Notes: a model not told the origin generated them from the sequence alone. Positions 44,617 to 53,382 are shown, counted from the stretch's first letter. The stretch is 64,000 bases of DNA from Litoreibacter albidus (GCF_900107015.1 NZ_FNOI01000002.1:62001-126000), one strand, 5' to 3'. Translations and numbers: made by a program.

Positions 44617-45048
44617 TTACTGCAACGCCTCTTGTACGATATCGTCCAGCAAAGCCTGAACTTCCTGCATCGGTCCCTCGGGGAAGGTTTTGTAGCCAAT
44701 TGTGACTTCGCCCGCGCGGTCCGTAACAAAGATGCCATATGGGCAAAATGCGATGTTCATCGGGTCCGCTTCCATGACCTTCCGCGACAGCTGTGCGGAG
44801 CAAAACTGGAAGATGTCCGCGCCGTCAAAAAGTGTCACATCACTGCCGACGTCTTTTGCTGTGCGCGCCAGCATGTCGCCCGTATGGCTAACCCAGTCGA
44901 TGACCAACCCACGCCCAACGATAGCGCTTTCCACTGCAAAAGTTGCGTCTCCGAAATCCCCCTCGAATGGGTAGGTGACCGCATGATCGTCGGCAATCGC
45001 CGGCGCGGTGCATAGGGCCAGTGCCCCCGCAAATGCTATGTTCTTCAC
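44617..45048 (-). CDS. exported DUF302 domain protein
   Basis: A 143-residue protein with a signal peptide ([20 protein letters not shown] when the GTG is read as Met). The DUF302 core includes [19 protein letters not shown] and [10 protein letters not shown]. The GTG at 45048 is chosen because AGGAGG lies 7 bases upstream (cctcct at 45055-45060 on the plus strand); an ATG at 45102 would overlap the FNR-like box and break the signal peptide. DUF302 proteins occur often in sulfur-oxidiser and cytochrome contexts; function unknown. First gene before hemA. Confidence 0.83.
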   Translation of the reverse strand: MKNIAFAGALALCTAPAIADDHAVTYPFEGDFGDATFAVESAIVGRGLVIDWVSHTGDMLARTAKDVGSDVTLFDGADIFQFCSAQLSRKVMEADPMNIAFCPYGIFVTDRAGEVTIGYKTFPEGPMQEVQALLDDIVQEALQ

Positions 45049-45101
45049 TTGAAGTCCTCCTGTCGCTGGTCCCATCGAACCACAATCAATTGGTCGGGAC
45101 A

Positions 45102-45115
45102 TTGATATAGATCAT
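45102..45115 (-). promoter_or_regulatory. FNR-like box upstream of DUF302-hemA
   Basis: TTGAT-ATAG-ATCAT matches the FNR consensus except for the last base. It lies 54 bases upstream of the GTG start of the DUF302 gene, which leads into hemA. hemA of Rhodobacter is known to be under FnrL control, which fits. Confidence 0.7.
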
Positions 45116-45129
45116 GCCCCGACCACTCT

Positions 45130-46398
45130 CTATCCGAACATGTCCGTGGTCATACCCGCGTACCAACCTTCGGACTCCTCATACGTTGTTTTACGAAGAG
45201 CGCGATCCTCACCGGTTGCGGAGATGAACCCGTCTACCTTCGCAATTTTCTCCTCGGTGGCCTCATAGGTAGCACCCACCTTCACGCCGTCGTCCTTGGC
45301 GATAAGAGACCAACAGGTGTTACTAAATTTCGCGGGAAACACCTTGGACCCCGTCAATGCGCCGCGTACCGCATTCGCACATACCTTGGCTTGGGCGTTA
45401 GCGGAAAACCCTGATTTCGGCATATCACCCTGTCGGCTTGCATCCCCCAAAACGTAAACGTCATCGTCTGCTTTGGTGCTCATGTCGGCGGCGTTTACTG
45501 GTGCCCAATTTCCGTCGGTCACCCCTGCGAGTTCCGCGATGCGCCCTGCTTTCATTGCGGGGATTACGTTGCACACGTCGACCTTGGTTTCTTCCCCATC
45601 AATGGTCAGCGTCATCGCGGAGGGGTCGACCGATACGACACCGCCGCCAAAGTCGGCACCGATCCAGTCGATCATGCCACTGTAATGCTTGCCCCAGCCT
45701 TCCTCGAACAAGGCCTGTTTGGAAAACTTTTCTTTCGGGTCGGCCACGATGATCTTGGCAGTCGGGTTGGTTGTTTTCAGAACATGCGCCACCATCGAGA
45801 CCCGCTCGTATGGCCCGGGCGGACAGCGATAGGGATTAGGCGGCGCGACCATTGCAAATGTCCCGCCTTCTGGCATCGCCATAACCTGTGCCTTCAAAAG
45901 CTCGGTCTGTGATCCGCCCTTATACGCATGTGGCATGGCATTCTGAGAAGCAATGCTCCAGCCGTCCACAGCGTCCTCCACAAAATCAATTCCTGGGCTA
46001 AGGATCAGTTTATCATAAGGCAGCCGCGCCCCTCCGGCGAGCGTCACGACCTTGCTCTCACGATCCACATCAACCGCCCAATCATGCACAACATTGATGC
46101 CATACTTCGCGGCCAGAGTGCCGTAAGTGTGGCTAATGTCCTCGATGTCTTTGAAGCCCCCCAAATAGAGGTTGGAGAAGAAACAACTGACGTAGGTCCG
46201 CGAAGGCTCCACCAATGTGACATCCAACTGGCCCTGACTGTCTTTCGCAAGATACCGTGCTGCAGTCGCACCGCCCGCGCCGCCGCCGATTACCACAACG
46301 CGCGGCTTGCCGTGCCCCTCCGCCAAGACCGTCGGTGCGTGTAGGGACGCCGCGGCCGCGGCACTCGCCCCGATGAATGTTCGTCTGTTCAGTTTCAT
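45130..46398 (-). CDS. soxF: SoxF, flavoprotein subunit of sulfide dehydrogenase (FccB-like)
   Basis: Periplasmic flavoprotein that pairs with SoxE to oxidise sulfide. The 422-residue precursor has a Tat signal with NRRTFIGA. FAD-binding VVVIGGGAGGATAARYL follows at about residues 34-50. C72 in TYVSCFFSN sits where FccB binds FAD covalently. The redox-disulfide cysteines of the family are seen in PYRCPPGPYERV and NTCWSLIA. It is the last gene of the sox operon here; no soxG or soxH follows on this strand. Confidence 0.93.
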   Translation of the reverse strand: MKLNRRTFIGASAAAAASLHAPTVLAEGHGKPRVVVIGGGAGGATAARYLAKDSQGQLDVTLVEPSRTYVSCFFSNLYLGGFKDIEDISHTYGTLAAKYGINVVHDWAVDVDRESKVVTLAGGARLPYDKLILSPGIDFVEDAVDGWSIASQNAMPHAYKGGSQTELLKAQVMAMPEGGTFAMVAPPNPYRCPPGPYERVSMVAHVLKTTNPTAKIIVADPKEKFSKQALFEEGWGKHYSGMIDWIGADFGGGVVSVDPSAMTLTIDGEETKVDVCNVIPAMKAGRIAELAGVTDGNWAPVNAADMSTKADDDVYVLGDASRQGDMPKSGFSANAQAKVCANAVRGALTGSKVFPAKFSNTCWSLIAKDDGVKVGATYEATEEKIAKVDGFISATGEDRALRKTTYEESEGWYAGMTTDMFG

Positions 46399-46425
46399 CT
46401 TAAATCCTCCCAGATATTAGCGCGA

Positions 46426-47118
46426 TTACTTAATCTCGTGGAAATACGCGGCTAGCGCCGCGATTTCTTCGTCTGACAGCCGCCCTGCCAACATCTGCAT
46501 CACCGGATGGGGGCGCAGTGCACGTTTATACGCCTGCATAGCGACGACGAAATCCTCAGTCGGCCACCTTGTGATCGACGGGATCCCAGTGTCGCCACCG
46601 TCGACACGGTGGCAGGTCACGCATTCAGCCGATAGGTATTCACCGTACTCCGGATCGCCTCTCAGCGCCAGAATTGACGGGTCTATGTCATGATCCACCC
46701 CCCGCGCCGTGGGCTCCGCCTCTGGCAAATCGGACGGATCATCCGAAAATCTACGCAGATAAGCGAGCAAGTCGGCACGGTCTTGCGCCGACGCCAATCC
46801 GCGAAAACTCATCCGCGTTTTGGAGACAAGCGCACGGGGATTTTCTATGTAAGCGTCGAGCGTTGCTGCCGTCCATATCAAGCCGTCATTGCCAGCACGT
46901 TGCATCGACTCAGAGTATGCGAAACCTGCGTGCGCACCTGCGCGGCGTCCGAATAGGCCATTCAGATGTGGGCCGATACGATCCTTCGCCGCTGGACCCA
47001 CCTCGTGGCATCCAGCACATCGCGCAAAGACCGATGCATCACCACCTTCGGCCGCACCAACCGCCCCTGCCGCAAGCCATGCGGCTGCAACGAGAGATGC
47101 AGTTGACGCGGCCCGCAT
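46426..47118 (-). CDS. soxE: SoxE, dihaem cytochrome c
   Basis: A 230-residue exported cytochrome with an N-terminal signal peptide ending near GAVGA. It has two haem sites, CAGCH (near the N-terminus) and CVTCH (in the C-terminal half). The first domain resembles class I cytochrome c (IGPHLNGLFGRRAG, KTRMSFRGL). Its place between soxD and soxF and the dihaem form identify it as SoxE, the electron acceptor of SoxF. It starts 2 bases after the soxD stop. Confidence 0.9.
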   Translation of the reverse strand: MRAASTASLVAAAWLAAGAVGAAEGGDASVFARCAGCHEVGPAAKDRIGPHLNGLFGRRAGAHAGFAYSESMQRAGNDGLIWTAATLDAYIENPRALVSKTRMSFRGLASAQDRADLLAYLRRFSDDPSDLPEAEPTARGVDHDIDPSILALRGDPEYGEYLSAECVTCHRVDGGDTGIPSITRWPTEDFVVAMQAYKRALRPHPVMQMLAGRLSDEEIAALAAYFHEIK

Positions 47119-47120
47119 AC

Positions 47121-48131
47121 CTAGTCGTCCACGCTGGCCAGATAGGCCGTGATCGCGGCAAGGTCTTTCTCTTTCCTCAAGCCTGAAAAGCTCATCTTCG
47201 TGCCTTTCATGAAGGCCTTCGGTTTCGCCAAAAACGCGGCCAACGTATCTTCGGTCCAGACCAGCCCTTCATCGGCTTTCGCTTGAAGAGCCTTTGAATA
47301 TTTGAAGCCCTCGACGCCCCCTGCCGCCTGACCGACAATACCGTTCAAAATCGGCCCCGTCTTGTTCTTTGCGCCCTCGCCAACCTGATGGCATGCTTTG
47401 CATTTCTTGAAGACCTTCTCGCCAGCGGCCACCAATTCGGGGTCGAGCGTTGCAACCTCAGCAATCGGGGCCTCAACCTCCTCAAGCGCGTCTTCTGGCT
47501 CTGGCTCATCCTCCTCTGGTGTCACGTCGAGGACCATCGCACGCATGGTCACCTCCACCTCGTCCTTGCAGTTTTCCATGCAAGGCTCGCCCACCCATTT
47601 GGAGTGTTCAGTCTCCAGTCGGTCATCAAGGATGAAGCCGTCGTGATTGGGGAGAGTAACCTCGGAGAATGTCTCGTTCGACAAGACGAATTCGTCGTCC
47701 ACCAAGTCGTTCGAATACAATATGTAGGCCACAATCGCGTAGACCTCATCCGGCGACAAAGATTGCGCGTTGCCGAAGGGCATGGAGCGGTTCACATAAT
47801 CCCACGTTGTGGACAGATAGGGCCAGTAGCTGCCGACCGTTTTCAACGGATCATCGTCGGCCAAGGTGTCCGCGCCGCCCGCCAGTTTTGGCCAGTTACC
47901 CACGCCTTCCGCGAAGTCGCCGTGACACACGGCACATTGATCCGCGAACACTTCCTCGCCTGTTAGCACATCGCCAGAACCCACTGGCAACCCAGTGCCG
48001 TCAGGCCGCACATCCTTGTCCCATGCGGCGATTTCTTCTGGGAGTGCTGCGCGGCCAATGCCGAATGTGTCAGCCATTACAGGCGTTGAGACAACGGCAA
48101 GCGCCGCCGCAGCCTTAAGAAACTTCGACAT
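47121..48131 (-). CDS. soxD: SoxD, dihaem cytochrome c of sulfur dehydrogenase Sox(CD)2
   Basis: Haem subunit of the SoxCD complex that oxidises SoxY-bound sulfane sulfur. The 336-residue precursor has a signal peptide (MSKFLKAAAALAVVSTPVMA), a first haem domain with CAVCHGDFAEGVGNWPKLAG, an acidic linker rich in Glu, Pro and Asp, and a second domain with CKACHQVGEGAKNKTGPILN. The ATG at 48131 follows ggagg and overlaps the soxC 3' end by 17 bases. A longer start at 48146 is less likely. Confidence 0.95.
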   Translation of the reverse strand: MSKFLKAAAALAVVSTPVMADTFGIGRAALPEEIAAWDKDVRPDGTGLPVGSGDVLTGEEVFADQCAVCHGDFAEGVGNWPKLAGGADTLADDDPLKTVGSYWPYLSTTWDYVNRSMPFGNAQSLSPDEVYAIVAYILYSNDLVDDEFVLSNETFSEVTLPNHDGFILDDRLETEHSKWVGEPCMENCKDEVEVTMRAMVLDVTPEEDEPEPEDALEEVEAPIAEVATLDPELVAAGEKVFKKCKACHQVGEGAKNKTGPILNGIVGQAAGGVEGFKYSKALQAKADEGLVWTEDTLAAFLAKPKAFMKGTKMSFSGLRKEKDLAAITAYLASVDD

Positions 48132-49377
48132 TTTCAGCCTCCCCATTCGCGCGGACCAGCCACGTCTGGATGCAGTTGTTGTGATAGATCGAGTTCAACC
48201 CGCGCACTTCTCTAAGTTGCGCCTTAGTAGGTTGGACGTAACCGGTTTCATCCATAGCCCGAGACTGAAGAAGCATCTCCTCGCCGTTCCACTCTGTGTC
48301 GAGGTAGAACCGCGTCAGCGCCATCTTCTCGCCCGGCTTGGCGAGGCGGGCTGTTTGCCACGTCTTGCCCCCGTCAACTGATACATCCACGCGCTTGATC
48401 GCACCGCGCCCCGACCACGCAAGCCCCGAGATAACAAGCGGTCCTTTGCCATGGCTAATCGGCGCTTGCGGACTGGGCGAGGTCACGACAGACTTCGCAT
48501 CCATTTCCCACGTCCATTTCCGCGCAACGCCGTTCGCCAGAACGTCTGTATATTTCGATGTCTCTTCGCGGCTTTCCACTGGCGCGTTTGCAACTTCAAT
48601 CCGGCGGATCCATTTGACCCACATGTTGCCTTCCCAACCGGGCACGACAAGCCGCACGGGGTAGCCGTGTTCCTTGCGCAATGCCTCACCGTTGGCTTTG
48701 AAGGCGACCAGCACATCGTCCAGCGCCTTCTCCATCGGGATGGAGCGCCCGTTGGATGACGCATCGGCGCCCTCCACATAGACCCATTTGCCAGCAGTGT
48801 CGTATCCGGCCTCTTCCAACAACGTGCGCAGCGGCACGCCGGTGTACTCCATGTTATGGATCATACCGTGGGTAAACTGCGCGCCGTTCAGCTGTGCGCC
48901 CGCCCATTCCATACCGGTGTTCGCCGCACATTCACAAAAATAGACGTGGTTCTCACGCGGGAAGCGCTCAAGATCCGCGTAGGTAAACACCAGCGGCTGA
49001 TCCACCATGCCGTTGATCATCAGGCGGTAGTCTTCCTTCTTCAGCTCAATCGCACCGGAGTGGTGACGCTCAAACGCGCAACCTTGCGGTGTGATCGTGC
49101 CGTCCAGCGCATGGATAGGCGTGAAATTGATAGAGCTGATGGTGTCCGCTGTCAGCCACTCCACGTTACGACGAACAACGTCGTCTTCGTACTCAATGGG
49201 CATGCCATATGGCGCTGCGTCTACGCCGTCCCCTAGCCCGGATGCCCACGGCTGGACCTCTGTGATCAATGGGTCGGGGGAGGCGGCGTTGGCCTGCCCT
49301 GCGGCCAAACCAACACCTGTCATTGCAGCGCCTTTCAAGAAGGCGCGGCGGGATTTTCCGGTCGTGTTATCTGTCAT
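48115..49377 (-). CDS. soxC: SoxC, molybdenum cofactor subunit of sulfur dehydrogenase
   Basis: A 420-residue precursor of the sulfite-oxidase family, exported by Tat (KSRRAFLKGA). The molybdopterin domain includes YFCECAANTGMEWAGAQLNG with the probable Mo-ligand cysteine, and the C-terminal dimerisation domain includes DGGKTWQTA. With SoxD it removes six electrons from the SoxY-cysteine persulfide, so thiosulfate can be oxidised fully to sulfate without sulfur globules. The ATG at 49377 gives the correct Tat N-terminus. Confidence 0.96.
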   Translation of the reverse strand: MTDNTTGKSRRAFLKGAAMTGVGLAAGQANAASPDPLITEVQPWASGLGDGVDAAPYGMPIEYEDDVVRRNVEWLTADTISSINFTPIHALDGTITPQGCAFERHHSGAIELKKEDYRLMINGMVDQPLVFTYADLERFPRENHVYFCECAANTGMEWAGAQLNGAQFTHGMIHNMEYTGVPLRTLLEEAGYDTAGKWVYVEGADASSNGRSIPMEKALDDVLVAFKANGEALRKEHGYPVRLVVPGWEGNMWVKWIRRIEVANAPVESREETSKYTDVLANGVARKWTWEMDAKSVVTSPSPQAPISHGKGPLVISGLAWSGRGAIKRVDVSVDGGKTWQTARLAKPGEKMALTRFYLDTEWNGEEMLLQSRAMDETGYVQPTKAQLREVRGLNSIYHNNCIQTWLVRANGEAENVEVS

Positions 49378-49402
49378 CCTGTTGCCTTTCTCCCGAAGGC
49401 GC

Positions 49403-51100
49403 TTACGCGCCAACAACCTTCACGCTGTTATTCGGGTCCACTGTTACGGTGCCCTGTTTGCGGATATGGTTTTCCACGACATCCCAGATTTGCGGTCCTT
49501 CGGTGCCCTCGTTAACCGAGGCCCAGCCCGCCACCTGATACGTTCTGTCGGCGTCGATTTTCTCGCCGGTTTTCAGCAGCGTCATTTCTGTGATCCGTGC
49601 GCCTTGCGGCTTGGTAACGTCGATGCGGTAGCCAAGGCCACCAGTGCGCACCATGTCGCCGCCTTGCTGATAATAGGGGTCAGGGTTAAACAGGTTGTCC
49701 GCCACATCTTCCAAAACCACATGCAGGAATTCACCTGTCATCTCGGATCGGTAGGCAGCCCCGTAGGTCATAGAAGTGACGTTCCAGATGTCTTCGCGCG
49801 TGATATCCTGACCTGGCAACAAAGACGGCCCCCACCGGACGCCGGGGCTAAGCGCGATGTCCGCTTCGCGCTCCGAGATAAGCGCGTCACAAATCACATC
49901 ATCCCACGTGCCGTTGAAGTTGCCACGGCGGTAGAGCAACGATTCAGTCTGACCGATCACCTCTGACAGCGCGTCCTCGTAGGGCGCGCGTTGCTCGTCG
50001 ATAAGTGCCGCAACCTCAGCATCCGGCGTAATCACGTCAGAGAGGATCGGGATCAGTTTGTGGCGGAAGCCCATCATGCGACCATCGCGAACATCCAAGT
50101 CGACCCGTGACACGAACTTCCCGTTGGAACCGGAGGCCACGATTATCGTCTCGCCGACCAGTACTGGTTCAGGCAGCGCATCGTGGGTGTGCCCAGACAA
50201 AATCACGTCAATGCCAGTGACCTTGCCCGCCATCTTCTTGTCCACGTCAAAGCCATTATGGCTGAGGCAGACCACCAAATCGGCACCGGCTGCGCGCACT
50301 TCATCAACCATGGCTTGCATGTTCTCGTCACGAATGCCGAAGGCATACTCCGGGAACATCCAGCCCGGGTTGGCGATGGGCATGTAAGGGAAGGCCTGAC
50401 CGATCACTGCGATCTTGGTACCGCCGCGCTCAAAGAACTTGTAGGGCGGGAACAGCTCTGCTGGTTCGTCCCATTCGGCGTCGAAGATGTTCTGCCCAAG
50501 TGCCGCGAACGGTAGGCCCTCGACGATCTCGTTCACACGGTCTGAGCCAAGTGTGAACTCCCAGTGGAAGGTCATTGCATCCGGCTTCAACGCATTCATC
50601 ACGTTGACCATGTCTTGGCCTTCGGTTTGGAAGCACGTGTAAGACCCATGCCACGTGTCACCACCATCCAGCAGCAACGCATCGGGGCGTTCAGAACGGA
50701 TCTGGTTAATCACCGTCGCAACGCGGTCCAGGCCGCCGACGCGGCCGTAGCCTTGCGCCAAAGCACTAAAGTCGCCGGAGCTGAGCGCATAGTGAGACGC
50801 GCTCCCATCGTCCACACCGTAGAGCTTGCGGAAATCCGCACCTGTCACATGCGGCACCTGCCCGCGATTGTCCCCTACCCCGATATTGATAGACGGCTCA
50901 CGAAAATAGATCGGCTTTAGCTGCGCGTGGATATCGGTGATGTGGATCAAGGAGACGTTGCCAAATGTATCAAACTGCAACAGCTGATCTTGCGTCAGCG
51001 ACTGCTGCGCTGCCAAACGCCCCCAGTTGCCATAGCCGGACGCCCCTAGGATGGCACTGGCGGCCATGCTGGTTTGAAGAAAGTCACGCCGTGAGATCAT
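49403..51100 (-). CDS. soxB: SoxB, sulfate thiohydrolase
   Basis: Dimanganese enzyme that hydrolyses the terminal sulfone of SoxY-bound thiosulfate to release sulfate. The 565-residue precursor has a Tat signal (ISRRDFLQTSM). Metallophosphatase motifs are LIHITDIHAQLKP, LLLDGGDTWHGSYTC, CLSHNGFDVD and ILSGHTHDALPEP; the 5'-nucleotidase C-terminal domain follows. It is separated from soxA by about 100 bases that hold a terminator-like hairpin. Confidence 0.97.
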   Translation of the reverse strand: MISRRDFLQTSMAASAILGASGYGNWGRLAAQQSLTQDQLLQFDTFGNVSLIHITDIHAQLKPIYFREPSINIGVGDNRGQVPHVTGADFRKLYGVDDGSASHYALSSGDFSALAQGYGRVGGLDRVATVINQIRSERPDALLLDGGDTWHGSYTCFQTEGQDMVNVMNALKPDAMTFHWEFTLGSDRVNEIVEGLPFAALGQNIFDAEWDEPAELFPPYKFFERGGTKIAVIGQAFPYMPIANPGWMFPEYAFGIRDENMQAMVDEVRAAGADLVVCLSHNGFDVDKKMAGKVTGIDVILSGHTHDALPEPVLVGETIIVASGSNGKFVSRVDLDVRDGRMMGFRHKLIPILSDVITPDAEVAALIDEQRAPYEDALSEVIGQTESLLYRRGNFNGTWDDVICDALISEREADIALSPGVRWGPSLLPGQDITREDIWNVTSMTYGAAYRSEMTGEFLHVVLEDVADNLFNPDPYYQQGGDMVRTGGLGYRIDVTKPQGARITEMTLLKTGEKIDADRTYQVAGWASVNEGTEGPQIWDVVENHIRKQGTVTVDPNNSVKVVGA

Positions 51101-51154
51101 TTGGTAGGTCCTTTACGCCTTAATACATGCGGATTTTTGAATGTTTTGAGAGGT

Positions 51155-51190
51155 GAAAAGCCCCACACCGGTACTTCGGAGCGGGGCCTT
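51155..51190 (-). terminator. hairpin between soxA and soxB
   Basis: gaaaagcccc (51155-51164) and ggggcctt (51183-51190) form a stem of about eight pairs with one G-T. On the minus strand the stem ends in CTTTTC. It lies 11 bases after the soxA stop and could attenuate transcription into soxB or protect the upstream mRNA. Confidence 0.55.
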
Positions 51191-51200
51191 CAAGCGACAG

Positions 51201-52055
51201 TTAGTTGCGGACGGACGGGCCTTCGACCGACAGACCATTGCCACGGGACGCGACATACAACTCAAGTGCTACAAACTCGGGGCTACCTGGGTTGTAAGTT
51301 TCAGCGCGTGTATCGCGTACACACCCTTTGAAGCGAGCGTGAGCCGAGTTCAGCTTAGTGTTTTTCAAGCGATATGTAGGGAAGCCGTTGATCTGGCCTT
51401 GGCTCAAATGGTCCGCGCGGATCATCTTGCCGTAGCTGTCTTCGTGGCAATTCGCGCAGGACAGTTCCAACTGACCAGTGCGTGTGTAATAGAGTTCTTT
51501 GCCCTCCTCCCACGTCGATTGGGCCGGGCCGTCAATCGCAACATTGACCGGAAGGCCACGCGACACAGAAGCCAGAAGCGCTGTCATATTGACCATGTCG
51601 CCGCCCGTGTACTTCCACTTTTCAGCACCCATACGGTTTTCACGGCAGTCGTTGATCTGCATCTCCATCGTGAACACCTTTTCCGCGGCGTCGTTCCACT
51701 TGGGGAACGTCGGGCGAACCTCGGCCATGTCAGACGAAGCACCATGACAGTCTGCGCAAGATTTGCCCTCGGACCCATCTGCCGTGTTCCAGACGTCCTC
51801 CGCCTGCTCCACAAAAATCATGCCCGGGTTATCGAAATCATCGGCTTGCATTGCGCGGGTTTCAGTGCCGCGGAACAGCCAGCCGGACATGACTTCGTCC
51901 AGAACGTCCGACACGTGGTCGGGTGCAGCAGTGCGGGTGACAAGCGTCATCTCGTCGTTGATTGTCAGCGTATCATCCACTGGGTCGGCCATGGCGCCAG
52001 CCGCCACGGTTCCCGCTAAGATAAAGGCGCCAAGCGCTCCCTTAAGTATGGTCAT
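51201..52055 (-). CDS. soxA: SoxA, dihaem subunit of SoxAX cytochrome
   Basis: With SoxX it couples thiosulfate to the SoxY cysteine. The 284-residue precursor has a signal peptide ending near GAMA. Haem sites are SCADCHG and SCANCHE. The cysteine in FKGCVRDTRAETY corresponds to the active-site cysteine that ligates haem and becomes a persulfide. ATGs lie at 52061 and 52055; the latter has proper spacing from gggaggg. It starts 28 bases after soxZ. Confidence 0.96.
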   Translation of the reverse strand: MTILKGALGAFILAGTVAAGAMADPVDDTLTINDEMTLVTRTAAPDHVSDVLDEVMSGWLFRGTETRAMQADDFDNPGMIFVEQAEDVWNTADGSEGKSCADCHGASSDMAEVRPTFPKWNDAAEKVFTMEMQINDCRENRMGAEKWKYTGGDMVNMTALLASVSRGLPVNVAIDGPAQSTWEEGKELYYTRTGQLELSCANCHEDSYGKMIRADHLSQGQINGFPTYRLKNTKLNSAHARFKGCVRDTRAETYNPGSPEFVALELYVASRGNGLSVEGPSVRN

Positions 52056-52082
52056 AGTCATCCCTCCCGGATTGTTTAGCGG

Positions 52083-52412
52083 TCACTCGATGGCAATTTT
52101 CTTGCTCTCTTCGTAGACGGATCCGTCGTCGTCGTACCAAGTGAACTTGAACTCGCCGGCTTCCGGAACTTTCGCTTCAAACTCCAAGTAGGGGTTTGTT
52201 GAGATCGCTGGCTCAAGCGTCACATCAACAACATTCTCGCCGTTGAAGTCGCATGTGAACCGGTTGATGATCGAGCGCGGGATGACGTTGCCGTCGTCGT
52301 CTTTGCGCTGGCCAGATTCCATCTTGTGGCTGATCAGCGTCTTGATCGTGATTGTGTCGCCAGCAGCTGCCTTTTTAGGCACCTTGACGCGGGGCTTTAC
52401 ACCTTTTGCCAT
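52083..52412 (-). CDS. soxZ: SoxZ, sulfur carrier complex subunit
   Basis: A 109-residue immunoglobulin-like protein that has no signal peptide and is exported with SoxY by piggyback. It begins MAKGVKPRVKVPKKAAAGDT; ISHKMESGQRKDDDGNVIPR and FKFTWYDDDGSVYEE are characteristic. It forms the SoxYZ carrier to which sulfur intermediates are bound. Located 23 bases after soxY. Confidence 0.97.
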   Translation of the reverse strand: MAKGVKPRVKVPKKAAAGDTITIKTLISHKMESGQRKDDDGNVIPRSIINRFTCDFNGENVVDVTLEPAISTNPYLEFEAKVPEAGEFKFTWYDDDGSVYEESKKIAIE

Positions 52413-52435
52413 TTTCGAATTCTCCTTGAGATACC

Positions 52436-52855
52436 TTAGCCGCCGCAGCCGCCGATTGTGACTTTGACCATGCTGGATGCTTTTGCGAAGGAACCGTCGG
52501 CCATCTTCGCAATCGCGACTACGTCCTGCGTGCCTGCGAGACGGATGCGGGTCGATGCTGTTTGGGACGCAGCCAATACGCCAAACTTGAAGGTCGCGAC
52601 CGCCGGCGTCGGGTTGCCAGTGGCAAGCACCATGATTTCGGTTGCACCTGGCGCAGACACTTCAACAGGAACTGTATTGCCGTTCTCTGCAATCTCCGGC
52701 GCCGTCAAGGTAATCCCCGCATCGCCCATTTCCGCGCCGCCTGTAAAAGCTGCGATGGCATCGTCTGCCAAAGTCGCGAAGGCGCGCAACGGCAATCCCG
52801 CGGCGATAAAAGCACTGCCCCCCATAACCATGGCGTTTCGTCTTGTAAGTTTCAT
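52436..52855 (-). CDS. soxY: SoxY, sulfur carrier protein
   Basis: A 139-residue precursor with a Tat signal (MKLTRRNAMVMGGSAFIAAG). It ends in KVTIGGCGG; the C-terminal GGCGG swinging arm carries the cysteine to which thiosulfate and its oxidation intermediates are covalently bound. The ATG at 52855 is chosen over a longer open frame that would run into the soxX gene. Its ribosome binding site (caggag) lies in the loop of a small AAGCT/AGCTT repeat. Confidence 0.97.
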   Translation of the reverse strand: MKLTRRNAMVMGGSAFIAAGLPLRAFATLADDAIAAFTGGAEMGDAGITLTAPEIAENGNTVPVEVSAPGATEIMVLATGNPTPAVATFKFGVLAASQTASTRIRLAGTQDVVAIAKMADGSFAKASSMVKVTIGGCGG

Positions 52856-52874
52856 TGCGTAAGCTCCTGAGCTT

Positions 52875-52893
52875 GGTCCCCTAAGAGGGGACC
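52875..52893 (-). terminator. hairpin between soxX and soxY
   Basis: ggtcccct (52875-52882) and aggggacc (52886-52893) form a perfect 8-bp stem with a 3-base loop directly after the soxX stop. No T run follows, so it is more likely an mRNA-stability or attenuation element than a full terminator. Confidence 0.5.
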
Positions 52894-52895
52894 GA

Positions 52896-53369
52896 TCATT
52901 CTTTAAGAGTGGAAAGATATGCCACAACGTCTTCGATCTGCTGTGCAGACAGAAGCGGGCCGAACGTGTCGTCGGCGGCTTTGCCAGTGTAGGCATTACC
53001 GGGACGGATAAACCCTTCGGTTTTGTAGAACGCAGGCATCATCGTGTCCTCGAACATAATCTTCGCGTTCGCAACGATGCCCCGAAGCTCTGCCTCGGAC
53101 CAACGATCAGCGGCACCGTCAAGGGGTGGCCCGATCTCACCTTGGAACGGCACATCTGCCAAGTCAGACACCTGATGACATGCGACGCAGTTGCCTAGGC
53201 TTTTGTTACCAACGATCTCGCGACCACTGGCCGCATCACCGGCAACACCCGAAAGCGATTGCGCCACTGTGCCGTCTTCGTAGCTGACAGCGGTTGGTGC
53301 GATTTCGGCCGCCACCAAGGCGGTGGCCGATGCGGCAACGGCTATCGTTGTAAGAATGGAAATTCTCAT
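52896..53369 (-). CDS. soxX: SoxX, monohaem subunit of SoxAX cytochrome
   Basis: A 157-residue precursor with a signal peptide (MRISILTTIAVAASATALVA) and one haem site, GNCVACHQVSDL. The methionine ligand is probably in EDTMMPAFYKTEGFIRPG. It accepts electrons from SoxA when thiosulfate is conjugated to SoxY. First gene of the XYZABCDEF block; the region upstream to soxW holds a motif shared with the soxS/soxV intergenic region, consistent with its own promoter. Confidence 0.96.
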   Translation of the reverse strand: MRISILTTIAVAASATALVAAEIAPTAVSYEDGTVAQSLSGVAGDAASGREIVGNKSLGNCVACHQVSDLADVPFQGEIGPPLDGAADRWSEAELRGIVANAKIMFEDTMMPAFYKTEGFIRPGNAYTGKAADDTFGPLLSAQQIEDVVAYLSTLKE

Positions 53370-53382
53370 GCGTCCTCCCGTA

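Noticed and set aside
45130-46398. Sulfide:quinone oxidoreductase instead of SoxF
   Set aside because: The covalent-FAD cysteine, Tat signal and the neighbouring dihaem soxE fit the flavocytochrome c type.
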